Positions 54,233-61,697 of a stretch of DNA of 64,000 nucleotides are shown here, in pieces. Position 1 is the first letter of the stretch; each line of letters starts with the position of its first letter. Made by a program: the position numbers and the translations under genes. Below the pieces are notes generated by a model, which was given only the letters and a program-made list of their open reading frames with translations, did not search any database and was not told the DNA's origin. This DNA comes from Rhodobacter sp. (GTDB lineage: Bacteria; Pseudomonadota; Alphaproteobacteria; Rhodobacterales; Rhodobacteraceae), in contig JADJAB010000004.1 of assembly GCA_016704435.1 (NCBI GenBank), positions 248,001 through 312,000 on the forward strand. Reading direction: 5' to 3'.

Positions 54233-54339
54233 CTTGGCCTCCTTGGCATCAGATGCCACAGGAGAAAGGGCATTCGGCCTTGATATGCCATGACAAGCGG
54301 GCCTGCTCCGCCGTTCGTGAAGTCGCGTGACCGCGGTTT

Positions 54340-54624
54340 TCATGCGCAGCCCCCGACGAAAACCCATGTGCCCGCCTCGAAGCGATCATAGATCGAGGCG
54401 CGCACACCCTTGCCCCCGCACAAAGCATCGGCATCGCGGCGGGCCGGTGCTCCGTCCCACATTGCATAGCCCGTGCCATCGGTGCGGCTGATACGGATGC
54501 CACCGCCCGCGACTGGCTGCGCCTCAGCCGCCACGTCGGGGCGTGCAGGGGCCAGCGGCGCAGGCGCGGTTGCCACACAGGCGGCCAGCGGTGCTGTCAG
54601 CGACAGAAGGGGAAGCCCGCGCAT
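54340..54624 (-). CDS. Small lipoprotein, tandem paralogue 2
   Basis: A 94-residue protein with a lipoprotein-type signal (LPLLSLTAPLAAC). The short mature domain reads GGIRISRTDGTGYAMWDGAP, ADALCGGKGVRASIYDRF and the end TWVFVGGCA. The neighbouring upstream gene has the same layout and end (RWVFAGGCK), so they look like diverged tandem copies. The ATG at 54624 shares one base with that gene's stop (TGATG). No known family. Confidence 0.7.
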   Translation of the reverse strand: MRGLPLLSLTAPLAACVATAPAPLAPARPDVAAEAQPVAGGGIRISRTDGTGYAMWDGAPARRDADALCGGKGVRASIYDRFEAGTWVFVGGCA

Positions 54625-55016
54625 CACTTGCAGCCCCCCGCGAATACCCAGCGCCCGGCGGGCGACAGCACCGGCACCACGCCCGGATCGACGCGCTTGC
54701 CCTGCGTCGCGCAGGCCGCCTTGATCACTTCGCGCGCACGGTAGCCTTCGTCGGCCATCGACGCGCCATCGGCACGAGCGATCCGCACCGCGCCCGGCAG
54801 GTAATCCGGAACATCCAGATCTTCCCCGTTCACCGACACCAGCGCCGCGCCCGAGGTGTCGATCTGCGCCAGATACTCCACCTCGTTCAGGCTGACCGGC
54901 ACCACCACATAGGGCAGCGGGGCTTCGGCCTCGCCTTCGACGGGCTCGGTCTCGGCCCCGGCGGGAAGACCGCCAAGGCCAAGCGTCAAAGCCAGGAGAA
55001 GCGAAAGCCGGGTCAT
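54624..55016 (-). CDS. Small secreted protein, tandem paralogue 1
   Basis: A 130-residue protein with a signal peptide (MTRLSLLLALTLGLGGLPAGA). After an acidic linker, the mature domain reads LPGAVRIARADGASMADEGY, IKAACATQGKRVDPGVVPVL and ends RWVFAGGCK, paralleling its downstream neighbour. Two Cys suggest a disulphide. A GTG at 55022 overlapping the nuoF stop is an alternative start (two extra residues). Its role is unknown; co-expression with nuoF is assured by position. Confidence 0.7.
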   Translation of the reverse strand: MTRLSLLLALTLGLGGLPAGAETEPVEGEAEAPLPYVVVPVSLNEVEYLAQIDTSGAALVSVNGEDLDVPDYLPGAVRIARADGASMADEGYRAREVIKAACATQGKRVDPGVVPVLSPAGRWVFAGGCK

Positions 55017-55018
55017 CG

Positions 55019-56314
55019 TCACTCTGCCGCCACCGCCGAGATACGGCCGGTCTTTTTCGCCTTGATGCGGTCCTCGATCTCATCCCGGAAGGCGCGGATC
55101 AGGCCCTGAATGGGCCAGGCCGCCGCATCGCCAAGCGCACAGATGGTATGGCCTTCGACCTGCTTGGTCACCGACAGAAGCATGTCGATCTCCTCGACCT
55201 CGGCCTCGCCGCGCACCAGACGGTCCATCACCCGCATCATCCAGCCGGTGCCTTCGCGGCAGGGCGTGCACTGGCCGCATGACTCGTGCTTGTAGAATTT
55301 CGACAGCCGCCAGATCGCCTTGATCACGTCCGTCGACTGGTCCATCACGATCACCGCCGCCGTGCCCAGGCCCGAGCGCTGCTCGCGCAGCCAGTCGAAA
55401 TCCATGATCGCGTCGTCGCACTGGCCTTGCGTCAGCAAGGGCACAGACGACCCGCCGGGGATCACCGCCTTGAGGTTCTTCCAGCCGCCGCGCACGCCGC
55501 CGCAGTGCCGCTCCAACAGGTCCTTCAGCGGGGTCGACATCGCCTCTTCCACCACGCAAGGCGCGTTGACGTGGCCCGAGATGCCAAAGAGCTTGGTCCC
55601 GGTGTTGTTCGGCCGCCCGAACGAGGCGAACCAGTCCGCGCCGCGGCGCAGGATGGTGGGGACGACGGCAATGGATTCGACGTTGTTCACCGTGGTCGGG
55701 CAGCCGTAAAGGCCGGACCCGGCCGGGAACGGCGGCTTCATCCGGGGCATGCCCTTCTTGCCCTCGAGGCTTTCCAGCAGGGCAGTTTCCTCGCCGCAGA
55801 TATAGGCGCCGGCGCCGTGGTGCAGGTAGCAGTCGAAATCCCAGCCCGATTTCGCTGCGTTCTTGCCCAGCAACCCCGCGTCATAGCATTCGTCGATCGC
55901 CGCCTGCAGCGCCTCGCGCTCGCGGATGTATTCGCCGCGCAGGTAGATGTAGCAGGCATTCGCCCCCATGGCGAAGCTGGCGATCAGCGCGCCCTCGATC
56001 AGGGTGTGCGGATCGTGGCGCATGATCTCGCGGTCCTTGCAGGTGCCGGGTTCCGACTCGTCGGCGTTGATCACCAGATAGCTGGGCCGCCCGTCCGATT
56101 GCTTGGGCATGAACGACCACTTGAGGCCGGTCGGAAACCCCGCGCCGCCGCGCCCGCGCAAGCCGCTGGCCTTCACCTGATCGACGATCATGTCACGCCC
56201 GCGCTGGATGATCCCGGCGGTGCCGTTCCAGTGACCCCGCTTCATCGCGCCTTTCAGGCTGCGGTCATGCATGCCGTAAAGGTTGGTGAAGATCCGGTCC
56301 TGATCCTTGAGCAT
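55019..56314 (-). CDS. nuoF: NADH-quinone oxidoreductase subunit F
   Basis: The 431-residue NADH-oxidising subunit carries FMN and the N3 cluster. The NADH/FMN glycine-rich site is GLRGRGGAGFPTGLKWSFMP, the second flavin site is GAGAYICGEETALLESLEGK, and the 4Fe-4S ligands are in CGQCTPCREGTGWMMR with a later Cys in GHTICALGDAAAW. It is intact. The upstream gene is a DUF5337 protein 10 bases away. Confidence 0.97.
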   Translation of the reverse strand: MLKDQDRIFTNLYGMHDRSLKGAMKRGHWNGTAGIIQRGRDMIVDQVKASGLRGRGGAGFPTGLKWSFMPKQSDGRPSYLVINADESEPGTCKDREIMRHDPHTLIEGALIASFAMGANACYIYLRGEYIREREALQAAIDECYDAGLLGKNAAKSGWDFDCYLHHGAGAYICGEETALLESLEGKKGMPRMKPPFPAGSGLYGCPTTVNNVESIAVVPTILRRGADWFASFGRPNNTGTKLFGISGHVNAPCVVEEAMSTPLKDLLERHCGGVRGGWKNLKAVIPGGSSVPLLTQGQCDDAIMDFDWLREQRSGLGTAAVIVMDQSTDVIKAIWRLSKFYKHESCGQCTPCREGTGWMMRVMDRLVRGEAEVEEIDMLLSVTKQVEGHTICALGDAAAWPIQGLIRAFRDEIEDRIKAKKTGRISAVAAE

Positions 56315-56324
56315 CTGCTTTCCC

Positions 56325-56546
56325 TTATCCCCGGCGCACGCGCCAGATCTGATACGTCACGACCAGCGCCCAGACGAACGCGGCCAGCGCGGCGAAGTCG
56401 AAGAGAAAGGCGAAGCGTGTGTCCCAGCCCATCTCATCGCCCACCACCTGCGCCCCGATCCACAGTGCCATGGTTCCGGCCAGGACAAGGCCGACCAGCC
56501 GAGCCTTGCGCGCCATCTGCATGTCCTGCGGAGCGGATTTCTTCAC
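56325..56546 (-). CDS. DUF5337 family small membrane protein
   Basis: A 73-residue protein with two hydrophobic helices (ARLVGLVLAGTMALWIGAQV and FDFAALAAFVWALVVTYQIW) and a Lys/Arg-rich N-terminus and tail, matching DUF5337. It is a Rhodobacteraceae-type family seen next to nuoF. Its function is unknown; location and topology make an accessory role at the complex I membrane arm conceivable. Confidence 0.85.
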   Translation of the reverse strand: MKKSAPQDMQMARKARLVGLVLAGTMALWIGAQVVGDEMGWDTRFAFLFDFAALAAFVWALVVTYQIWRVRRG

Positions 56547-56555
56547 GGATCACCT

Positions 56556-57548
56556 TCAGTAGTCGTTGGTCTTGGCGCGCTCGAGAAACGCCTCAAGCCC
56601 GTCCTTGACGATGATCCTCGCTTGCGCCACCCATTTGTCGCGGGCGATGCGGCCCTTGAACCGCTCCATCCGGTCGTCGAAAGAGGCGATGTCCTTCGCC
56701 GTCCATTTCGCGATCTGGTCGAAGTGGAAGACACCGAAGCCGTTGACCATCTTTTCCAGCGCCGGGCCGATGCCTTCGATCATCTTCAGATCGTCGGCCT
56801 TGCCGCCGCGCGGCGCTTTCAGGATCTCTGGGCCTGCCGGCTTTTCGGCCTTCGGCGCCTTGGCCTTGGCCACCGCCCTCGGAGCCTTCTCGGCCTTCAC
56901 CACCGCGGCCTTCGGAGCCTTCTCGGCCTTCGCCACCGCGGCCTTCGGAGCCTTCTCGGCCTTCGCCACCGCGGCCTTCGGAGCCTTCTCGGCCTTCGCC
57001 ACCGCGGCCTTCGGAGCCTTCACAGCCTTCGCCACCGCGGCCTTCGGAGCCTTCACAGCCTTCGCCACTGCGGCCCTCGGAGCCTTCTCGGCCTTGGCGG
57101 CGGATTTCGGGGCTTTCGGTTTCCCGGCGGGCGGTTTCCCGGCGGGCTTGGCGGCCGGCGCCAGCCGGGCATCCTCTTCGGCCATCAGGCCCGATGCGGC
57201 CGAGACCGGCGGCGCAGGGGCAGCCGGGGCCGCGACCGGAGTCGAGGAAACCGCGGCATCGCGGGCCGAGGCTTCGGCCATCGCCGGGGCAGCAGCCGGA
57301 GTCGAAGCGGGCGCGACCGAGGCAGAAGATGCGGGGGGGGAAGACGCGGGGGCAGAGGACGCGGCCGACCCGCCGCCCGACCTGGTGCCGGAATATCCCG
57401 CGTCCGAAGACCCGCCCAACATGGACCAAAGGGCAATCACGATGCCGAAGACGACGACGCCGATCAACAGCGCCCACCAGAAGCCGTGATGCCAGGCGAA
57501 TTTCGTCAGCAGAAAGGCCAGGATTCCTGCCGCCGCCGCGATGATCAA
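56556..57548 (-). CDS. Membrane-anchored Ala/Lys-repeat protein with a NuoE-tail-like C-terminal domain
   Basis: A 330-residue protein opening with two hydrophobic stretches (IIAAAAGILAFLLTKFAWHH and GFWWALLIGVVVFGIVIALW). A low-complexity Ser/Pro/Ala linker is followed by about seven 11-residue repeats (KAPKAAVAKAE type, residues about 150-225, the product of the 33-bp DNA repeat). It ends with an 89-residue C-terminal domain from residue 242 (ILKAPRGGKADDLKMIEGIG then FHFDQIAKWTAKDI). That domain looks like a helix-hairpin-helix of the GIGP type and is about 64% identical over 70 positions to the end of NuoE. The start is TTG at 57548; no ATG or GTG fits. The basic repeats resemble histone-H1-like tails. 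Confidence 0.8.
   Translation of the reverse strand: MIIAAAAGILAFLLTKFAWHHGFWWALLIGVVVFGIVIALWSMLGGSSDAGYSGTRSGGGSAASSAPASSPPASSASVAPASTPAAAPAMAEASARDAAVSSTPVAAPAAPAPPVSAASGLMAEEDARLAPAAKPAGKPPAGKPKAPKSAAKAEKAPRAAVAKAVKAPKAAVAKAVKAPKAAVAKAEKAPKAAVAKAEKAPKAAVAKAEKAPKAAVVKAEKAPRAVAKAKAPKAEKPAGPEILKAPRGGKADDLKMIEGIGPALEKMVNGFGVFHFDQIAKWTAKDIASFDDRMERFKGRIARDKWVAQARIIVKDGLEAFLERAKTNDY
56875..57102. repeat. 33-bp in-frame tandem repeat, about 7 copies
   Basis: The unit begins GCCTTCGGAGCCTTCTCGGC (plus strand); copies start at 56875, 56908, 56941, 56974, 57007, 57040 and 57073 (the last partial). Differences are mostly single bases, so copy number may vary between strains. It encodes the 11-residue KAPKAAVAKAE-type repeats. 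Confidence 0.9.
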
Positions 57549-57595
57549 GCGGGCCTGCGAAGGCCCATTTCCGTAGCTTCCGTTCCCCCCGATAC

Positions 57596-57613
57596 GGCCC
57601 CTTTAGCGGGGCC
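57596..57613. terminator. Intercistronic hairpin between nuoE and the repeat-protein gene
   Basis: GGCCCC-TTTAGC-GGGGCC, a 6-bp perfect GC stem in the 80-base gap after nuoE. There is no T-tract on the minus strand, so it is more likely an attenuator or RNA-processing site than a full stop. Confidence 0.35.
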
Positions 57614-57628
57614 TTGGTCCTGGTTACG

Positions 57629-58852
57629 TCACCCGTCCGCTCGCGCCACGCGCTCGGCCTCTTCCGCAGTGCCGCCCGCCGCCAGGACCCTGGCCTGCGT
57701 CACCCACTTCTCGCGGGTCGCGCGGCCCTTGAACCCTTCGAGATTGTCGTCGACCCAAGCCAGCTCTTCCGCCGTCCAGGCCGCGATCTGGTCGAAGTGG
57801 AAGAAGCCAAGCCGGTTGCACAGCGCCTCCAGTTTCGGCCCGACGCCCCATATCCGCTTCAGGTCATCGGCCTTGCCGCCGCGTGCCGCCTTCAACACTG
57901 ATGGCCTGGCAGCCTTCACGGGCTTCGCCGCATCGACCGCCGTCTTTGCCGCCCTCGCCCTGACCTCGGTCGCCGGGTTGATCGGGGCCCTGGCGTCATT
58001 CGATGCCGTTTTCTTCCCCGGCGCGGCCTTGGCCACGCCCGCGGGCTTTGCCACCTTCACCGCCGGTTTGCCGGCCGCCAGCGCCTCGCCCGCCGCGGCA
58101 GGAAGTTCCCGTGCCGCGCCGGCCCCCGCCTTCGGTGCCGCTGCCTTGCCCAGCCAGGGCGTGGTCAGCGGCAGTTCGCTGCCGTCGATACGCTTGACGG
58201 TGTCGCCAAGGTCCACCGCCCGCTGCACGCTGGCGTTGTATTGCTTCTTGCCCGACTCGAAATCCTTGAGGCTGGTCAGCCCGGTGATCGGCTCGGCCGC
58301 ATAGCGCCCGTTCTGCGGCCCCGGCACCGGAACCTCGCCCCTGGAGAACCGCCCGATCAGCGCACGCAACTTCTCGGCCGTCAGATCCTCGTAGTAATCC
58401 TTGCCGATCTGCGCCATCGGCGCATTGGTGCAGGCCCCCAGGCATTCCACCTCTTCCCAGCTGAACCTGCCGTCGGCCGAAAGGGTATGCGGCTGCTTCG
58501 CCACCAGTTCCTTGCAGACGGCAATCAGATCCTCGGCCCCGCAGATCATGCAGGAGGTGGTTCCGCATATCTGGATATGTGCCACGGAACCAACGGGTTG
58601 CAGCTGGAACATGAAGTAGAAGGTGGCCACTTCGAGGCCGCGGATATAGGCCAACCCCAGCATATCGGAGACATGCTCGATCGCCGGGCGGGACAGCCAG
58701 CCCTCCTGTTCCTGTGCGCGCCACAGCAGCGGGATGATCGCGCTGGCCTGCCGGCCTTCGGGGTATTTGGAAATCTGCCCCTTCGCCCAGGCCAGATTGG
58801 CGGGCGTGAAGGCGAAACTGTCGGGCTGGTGCGGATGAAGACGGCGCAGCAT
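57629..58852 (-). CDS. nuoE: NADH-quinone oxidoreductase subunit E with long C-terminal extension
   Basis: The protein has 407 residues against about 170-240 for ordinary NuoE. Residues 1-200 are the thioredoxin-like 2Fe-2S (N1a) subunit: IQICGTTSCMICGAED and SWEEVECLGACTNAPMAQIG supply the four cysteines. An Ala/Lys/Pro linker (about 230-318) leads to an 89-residue terminal domain from residue 319 (VLKAARGGKADDLKRIWGVG then FHFDQIAAWTAEEL), a helix-hairpin-helix-like fold shared with the next gene's product. Extended NuoE is known in Rhodobacteraceae. The tail's function is unknown; docking of an accessory factor is inference. Confidence 0.93.
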   Translation of the reverse strand: MLRRLHPHQPDSFAFTPANLAWAKGQISKYPEGRQASAIIPLLWRAQEQEGWLSRPAIEHVSDMLGLAYIRGLEVATFYFMFQLQPVGSVAHIQICGTTSCMICGAEDLIAVCKELVAKQPHTLSADGRFSWEEVECLGACTNAPMAQIGKDYYEDLTAEKLRALIGRFSRGEVPVPGPQNGRYAAEPITGLTSLKDFESGKKQYNASVQRAVDLGDTVKRIDGSELPLTTPWLGKAAAPKAGAGAARELPAAAGEALAAGKPAVKVAKPAGVAKAAPGKKTASNDARAPINPATEVRARAAKTAVDAAKPVKAARPSVLKAARGGKADDLKRIWGVGPKLEALCNRLGFFHFDQIAAWTAEELAWVDDNLEGFKGRATREKWVTQARVLAAGGTAEEAERVARADG

Positions 58853-58951
58853 TCAGGACCCCAATACGATCAGAAGCGGGATGAAAGGCGCAGCCGTCGG
58901 CAGCGCAAAGACACTGAAGATCAGGCCAGGCAGACCTACTACCGCGATCAC
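58853..58951 (-). CDS. Candidate 32-residue hydrophobic micropeptide between nuoD and nuoE
   Basis: A GTG-initiated frame of 32 codons starts inside the nuoD stop (GTGA) and ends with a TGA directly abutting the nuoE ATG. The product (IAVVGLPGLIFSVFALPTAA, then PFIPLLIVLGS) is almost entirely hydrophobic, without charged residues, compatible with one membrane helix. Perfect placement between two coupled genes argues for translation. Without it, nuoD and nuoE would be separated by a 95-base gap, unusual for this stretch. No homologue is known to me. Confidence 0.5.
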   Translation of the reverse strand: MIAVVGLPGLIFSVFALPTAAPFIPLLIVLGS

Positions 58952-60189
58952 CGGTCGATCTCCCCGAACACCACATCCAACGAGCCGATGATCGCGGCCA
59001 CATCGGCCAGCTGATGGCCCTTGCAGACGTAATCCATCGATTGCAGGTGCAGATACCCCGGCGCGCGCAGCTTGGCGCGGTAGGGTTTGTTGGTGCCATC
59101 GGCCACCAGATAGACCCCGAATTCGCCCTTCGGCGCCTCGACCGCGGCGTAAACTTCGCCCGCCGGAACGTGGAAGCCTTCGGTATAGAGCTTGAAGTGG
59201 TGGATCAAGCCCTCCATCGCAGTCTTCATCTCGGCCCGCTTCGTCGGCGCCAGCTTGCCCCGCGCCAGCACATCGCCCTGCCCGTCAGGTGCGCGCAGCT
59301 TGACCAGCGCCTGCTTGATGATCCGGGTCGACTCGCGCATTTCCTGCATCCGGCACAGGTAGCGGTCATAGCAATCGCCATTCTTGCCGACCGGGATCTT
59401 GAAGTCGAATTCGTCATAGCATTCATAGGGTTGCGCGCGGCGCAGATCCCAGGCCAGACCCGATCCGCGCACCATCACGCCCGAATAGCCCCAATCGCGG
59501 ATGTCCTCCTCGGTGACGATGCCGATATCGGCGTTGCGCTGCTTGAAGATGCGGTTTTCGGTCAGCAGCGTGTCGATGTCATCCAGCACCTTGGGGAAAT
59601 GATCCGCCCAAGTGTCGATATCATCCAGCAGCGCAGGCGTCAGATCGACATGCACGCCACCGGGCCGGAAATAGGCCGCATGCAGACGCGCCCCGCAAGC
59701 CCGCTCATAGAACACCATCAGCTTTTCGCGCTCTTCAAAGCCCCAAAGCGGCGGCGTCAGCGCGCCCACGTCCATGGCCTGCGTGGTGACGTTCAGAAGG
59801 TGGCTCAGGATGCGGCCGATCTCGGAATACAGAACCCGGATCAGGCTGGCCCGGCGCGGTACCGGCGTGCCGGTCAGCCGTTCGATCGCCAGGCACCAGG
59901 CATGCTCCTGGTTCATCGGCGCCACATAATCCAGCCGGTCGAAATAGGGCAGGTTCTGCAGATAGGTCCGGCTTTCCATCAGCTTTTCGGTGCCGCGATG
60001 CAGCAGGCCGATATGCGGATCGCAGCGTTCGACGATCTCGCCGTCCAGCTCCAGCACCAGTCGCAAAACGCCATGTGCAGCAGGGTGTTGCGGGCCGAAG
60101 TTGATGTTGAAATTGCGGATGCGCTGCTCTGACGTCTCCAGATCGACCGAGCCGTCGTCATAGGTATTGCGCCGGATATCGCCGTCCAT
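58948..60189 (-). CDS. nuoD: NADH-quinone oxidoreductase subunit D
   Basis: The 413-residue 49-kDa-type subunit forms the quinone site with NuoB. Landmarks are NINFGPQHPAAHGVLRLVLE, HIGLLHRGTEKLMESRTYLQ, DYVAPMNQEHAWCLAIERL and the end VVFGEIDR. The ATG at 60189 (MDGDIRRNTYDDGS) matches the Paracoccus start; an ATG one codon upstream also exists. It overlaps the nuoC stop. Confidence 0.97.
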   Translation of the reverse strand: MDGDIRRNTYDDGSVDLETSEQRIRNFNINFGPQHPAAHGVLRLVLELDGEIVERCDPHIGLLHRGTEKLMESRTYLQNLPYFDRLDYVAPMNQEHAWCLAIERLTGTPVPRRASLIRVLYSEIGRILSHLLNVTTQAMDVGALTPPLWGFEEREKLMVFYERACGARLHAAYFRPGGVHVDLTPALLDDIDTWADHFPKVLDDIDTLLTENRIFKQRNADIGIVTEEDIRDWGYSGVMVRGSGLAWDLRRAQPYECYDEFDFKIPVGKNGDCYDRYLCRMQEMRESTRIIKQALVKLRAPDGQGDVLARGKLAPTKRAEMKTAMEGLIHHFKLYTEGFHVPAGEVYAAVEAPKGEFGVYLVADGTNKPYRAKLRAPGYLHLQSMDYVCKGHQLADVAAIIGSLDVVFGEIDR

Positions 60190-60794
60190 CATTTCGCCTC
60201 CGCCTTCTGATCGCCGGGAAGGATGTATTCGGCCCCCTCCCACGGGGACATGAAGTCGAACTGCCGGTATTCCTGCACCAGTTTCACCGGCTCATAAACG
60301 ACGCGCTTCAGCGCCTCGTCATAGCGGACCTCGACATAGCCGGTAGTCGGGAAATCCTTGCGCAGGGGATGGCCGCGAAAGCCGTAATCGGTCAGGATGC
60401 GGCGCAGGTCGGGGTGGCCGGAGAACAGGATGCCGAACATGTCGAACACCTCGCGCTCGAACCAGTTGGCCGCCGGGTAGGTCTCGACGATCGAGGGCAC
60501 CATCTCATCCTCGCGCACCGCCACTTTCACCCGGATACGGTGGTTTCGGTACATCGAGAGAAAGTGGTAGACCATATCGAACCGCGCCACCCGTTCGGGC
60601 AGGTCGACGGCGGTGATATCCACCAGCGTCGAGAACCTGCAGGCCGCATCGTCGCGCAGGAATTCCACCAGGCTCTGCAGATGCGCCAGGTTCGCCGTCA
60701 CCGTCAGCTCGCCATGGGCGATGGCGGTGGATTGCACCGCATCGCCGCGCTTCAGCTCGATCAGGGCGGCCAGTTCTTGCAGGGCTTCGCTCAT
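60189..60794 (-). CDS. nuoC: NADH-quinone oxidoreductase subunit C
   Basis: The 201-residue 30-kDa-type subunit contains the signature ERVARFDMVYHFLSMYRNHR, then YPAANWFEREVFDMFGILFS and GHPLRKDFPTTGYVEVRYDE. GGTGAG precedes two adjacent ATGs; 60794 gives MSEALQEL and shares one base with the nuoB stop. Confidence 0.96.
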   Translation of the reverse strand: MSEALQELAALIELKRGDAVQSTAIAHGELTVTANLAHLQSLVEFLRDDAACRFSTLVDITAVDLPERVARFDMVYHFLSMYRNHRIRVKVAVREDEMVPSIVETYPAANWFEREVFDMFGILFSGHPDLRRILTDYGFRGHPLRKDFPTTGYVEVRYDEALKRVVYEPVKLVQEYRQFDFMSPWEGAEYILPGDQKAEAK

Positions 60795-61332
60795 CATCTC
60801 ACCAGGGTGCCGGTGCGGCGGATTTTCCGCTGCAATTGCAAGATGCCGTAGAGCAGCGCCTCGGCCGTTGGCGGGCAACCGGGAACGTAGACATCGACCG
60901 GCACCACACGGTCGCAGCCGCGCACCACGGAATAGGAATAGTGGTAGTAGCCACCGCCATTGGCGCAGGAGCCCATCGAGATCACATAGCGCGGTTCCGG
61001 CATCTGGTCGTAGACCTTGCGCAGTGCGGGCGCCATCTTGTTGGTCAGCGTGCCCGCCACGATCATCAGATCGGACTGACGCGGCGAGGCGCGGGGGGCG
61101 GTGCCGAAGCGTTCCATGTCATAGCGCGGCATGGCGGTGTGCATCATCTCGACCGCGCAACAGGCCAGGCCGAAGGTCATCCAGTGGAGCGAACCGATGC
61201 GCGCCCAGTTGATGATGTCTTCGGTCGAGGTCAGCAGGAACCCCTTGTCCTGCAATTCCCGGTTCAGGGCCTGGGTGGCGACTTCGGCATCGCCGCCCGC
61301 AGTGTTGGCACGGTCTGAAGTGGATTTGGCAT
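60794..61332 (-). CDS. nuoB: NADH-quinone oxidoreductase subunit B (N-terminal frame break near 61308)
   Basis: The subunit of about 179 residues holds cluster N2, the last electron carrier before quinone. Cysteine motifs are MTFGLACCAVEMMHTAMPRY, VISMGSCANGGGYYHYSYSV and VDVYVPGCPPTAEALLYGIL. The main frame has no plausible start near the expected place. The ATG at 61332, which shares one base with the nuoA stop (TGATG, the junction used elsewhere in this operon), is in another frame. Adding one G near 61307-61308 makes it read PNPLQTV then NTAGGDAEVATQALNRELQD, the normal N-terminus. Read literally, the first in-frame ATG would be at 61366 inside nuoA. Confidence 0.88.
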
Positions 61333-61697
61333 CACACCCATTCCAGCGCCCCCTTCTTCCATTCATAGGCAAAGCCCACGGTCAGCACCGCCAGGAACAC
61401 CATCATCGACCAGAAGGCGGTCATGCTGATGTCGCCGAAGGCCACCGCCCAGGGGAACAGGAACGCCACCTCAAGGTCGAAGATGATGAACAGGATCGAC
61501 ACCAGATAGAACCGCACGTCGAATTTCATCCGCGCGTCGTCGAAGGCGTTGAAGCCGCATTCATAGGCCGAGACCTTTTCCGGGTCCGGGTTCCTAACGG
61601 CAAGGACCGCGGCGGCAAGGATCAGGACAAGGCCCAGGCCGACCGCAATCGCAAGAAGAACGAGGATCGGCAGATACTCTCGGAGAAGCGTGTCCAC
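61332..61697 (-). CDS. nuoA: NADH-quinone oxidoreductase subunit A
   Basis: The 121-residue three-helix membrane subunit is the first gene of the operon. Signature stretches are RNPDPEKVSAYECGFNAFDD, RFYLVSILFIIFDLEVAFLF and LTVGFAYEWKKGALEWV. The GTG at 61697 (DTLLREYLPILV) matches the Paracoccus start and has AAGGAG upstream. The promoter candidate lies about 70 bases upstream. Confidence 0.96.
   Translation of the reverse strand: MDTLLREYLPILVLLAIAVGLGLVLILAAAVLAVRNPDPEKVSAYECGFNAFDDARMKFDVRFYLVSILFIIFDLEVAFLFPWAVAFGDISMTAFWSMMVFLAVLTVGFAYEWKKGALEWV

Noticed and set aside
56875..57102. CRISPR-like array
   Set aside because: The repeats are contiguous without spacers and lie in frame within a coding sequence.
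57596..57613. A full rho-independent terminator after nuoE
   Set aside because: Stem is only 6 bp and no T-run follows on the coding strand; downstream nuo genes must be transcribed through it.
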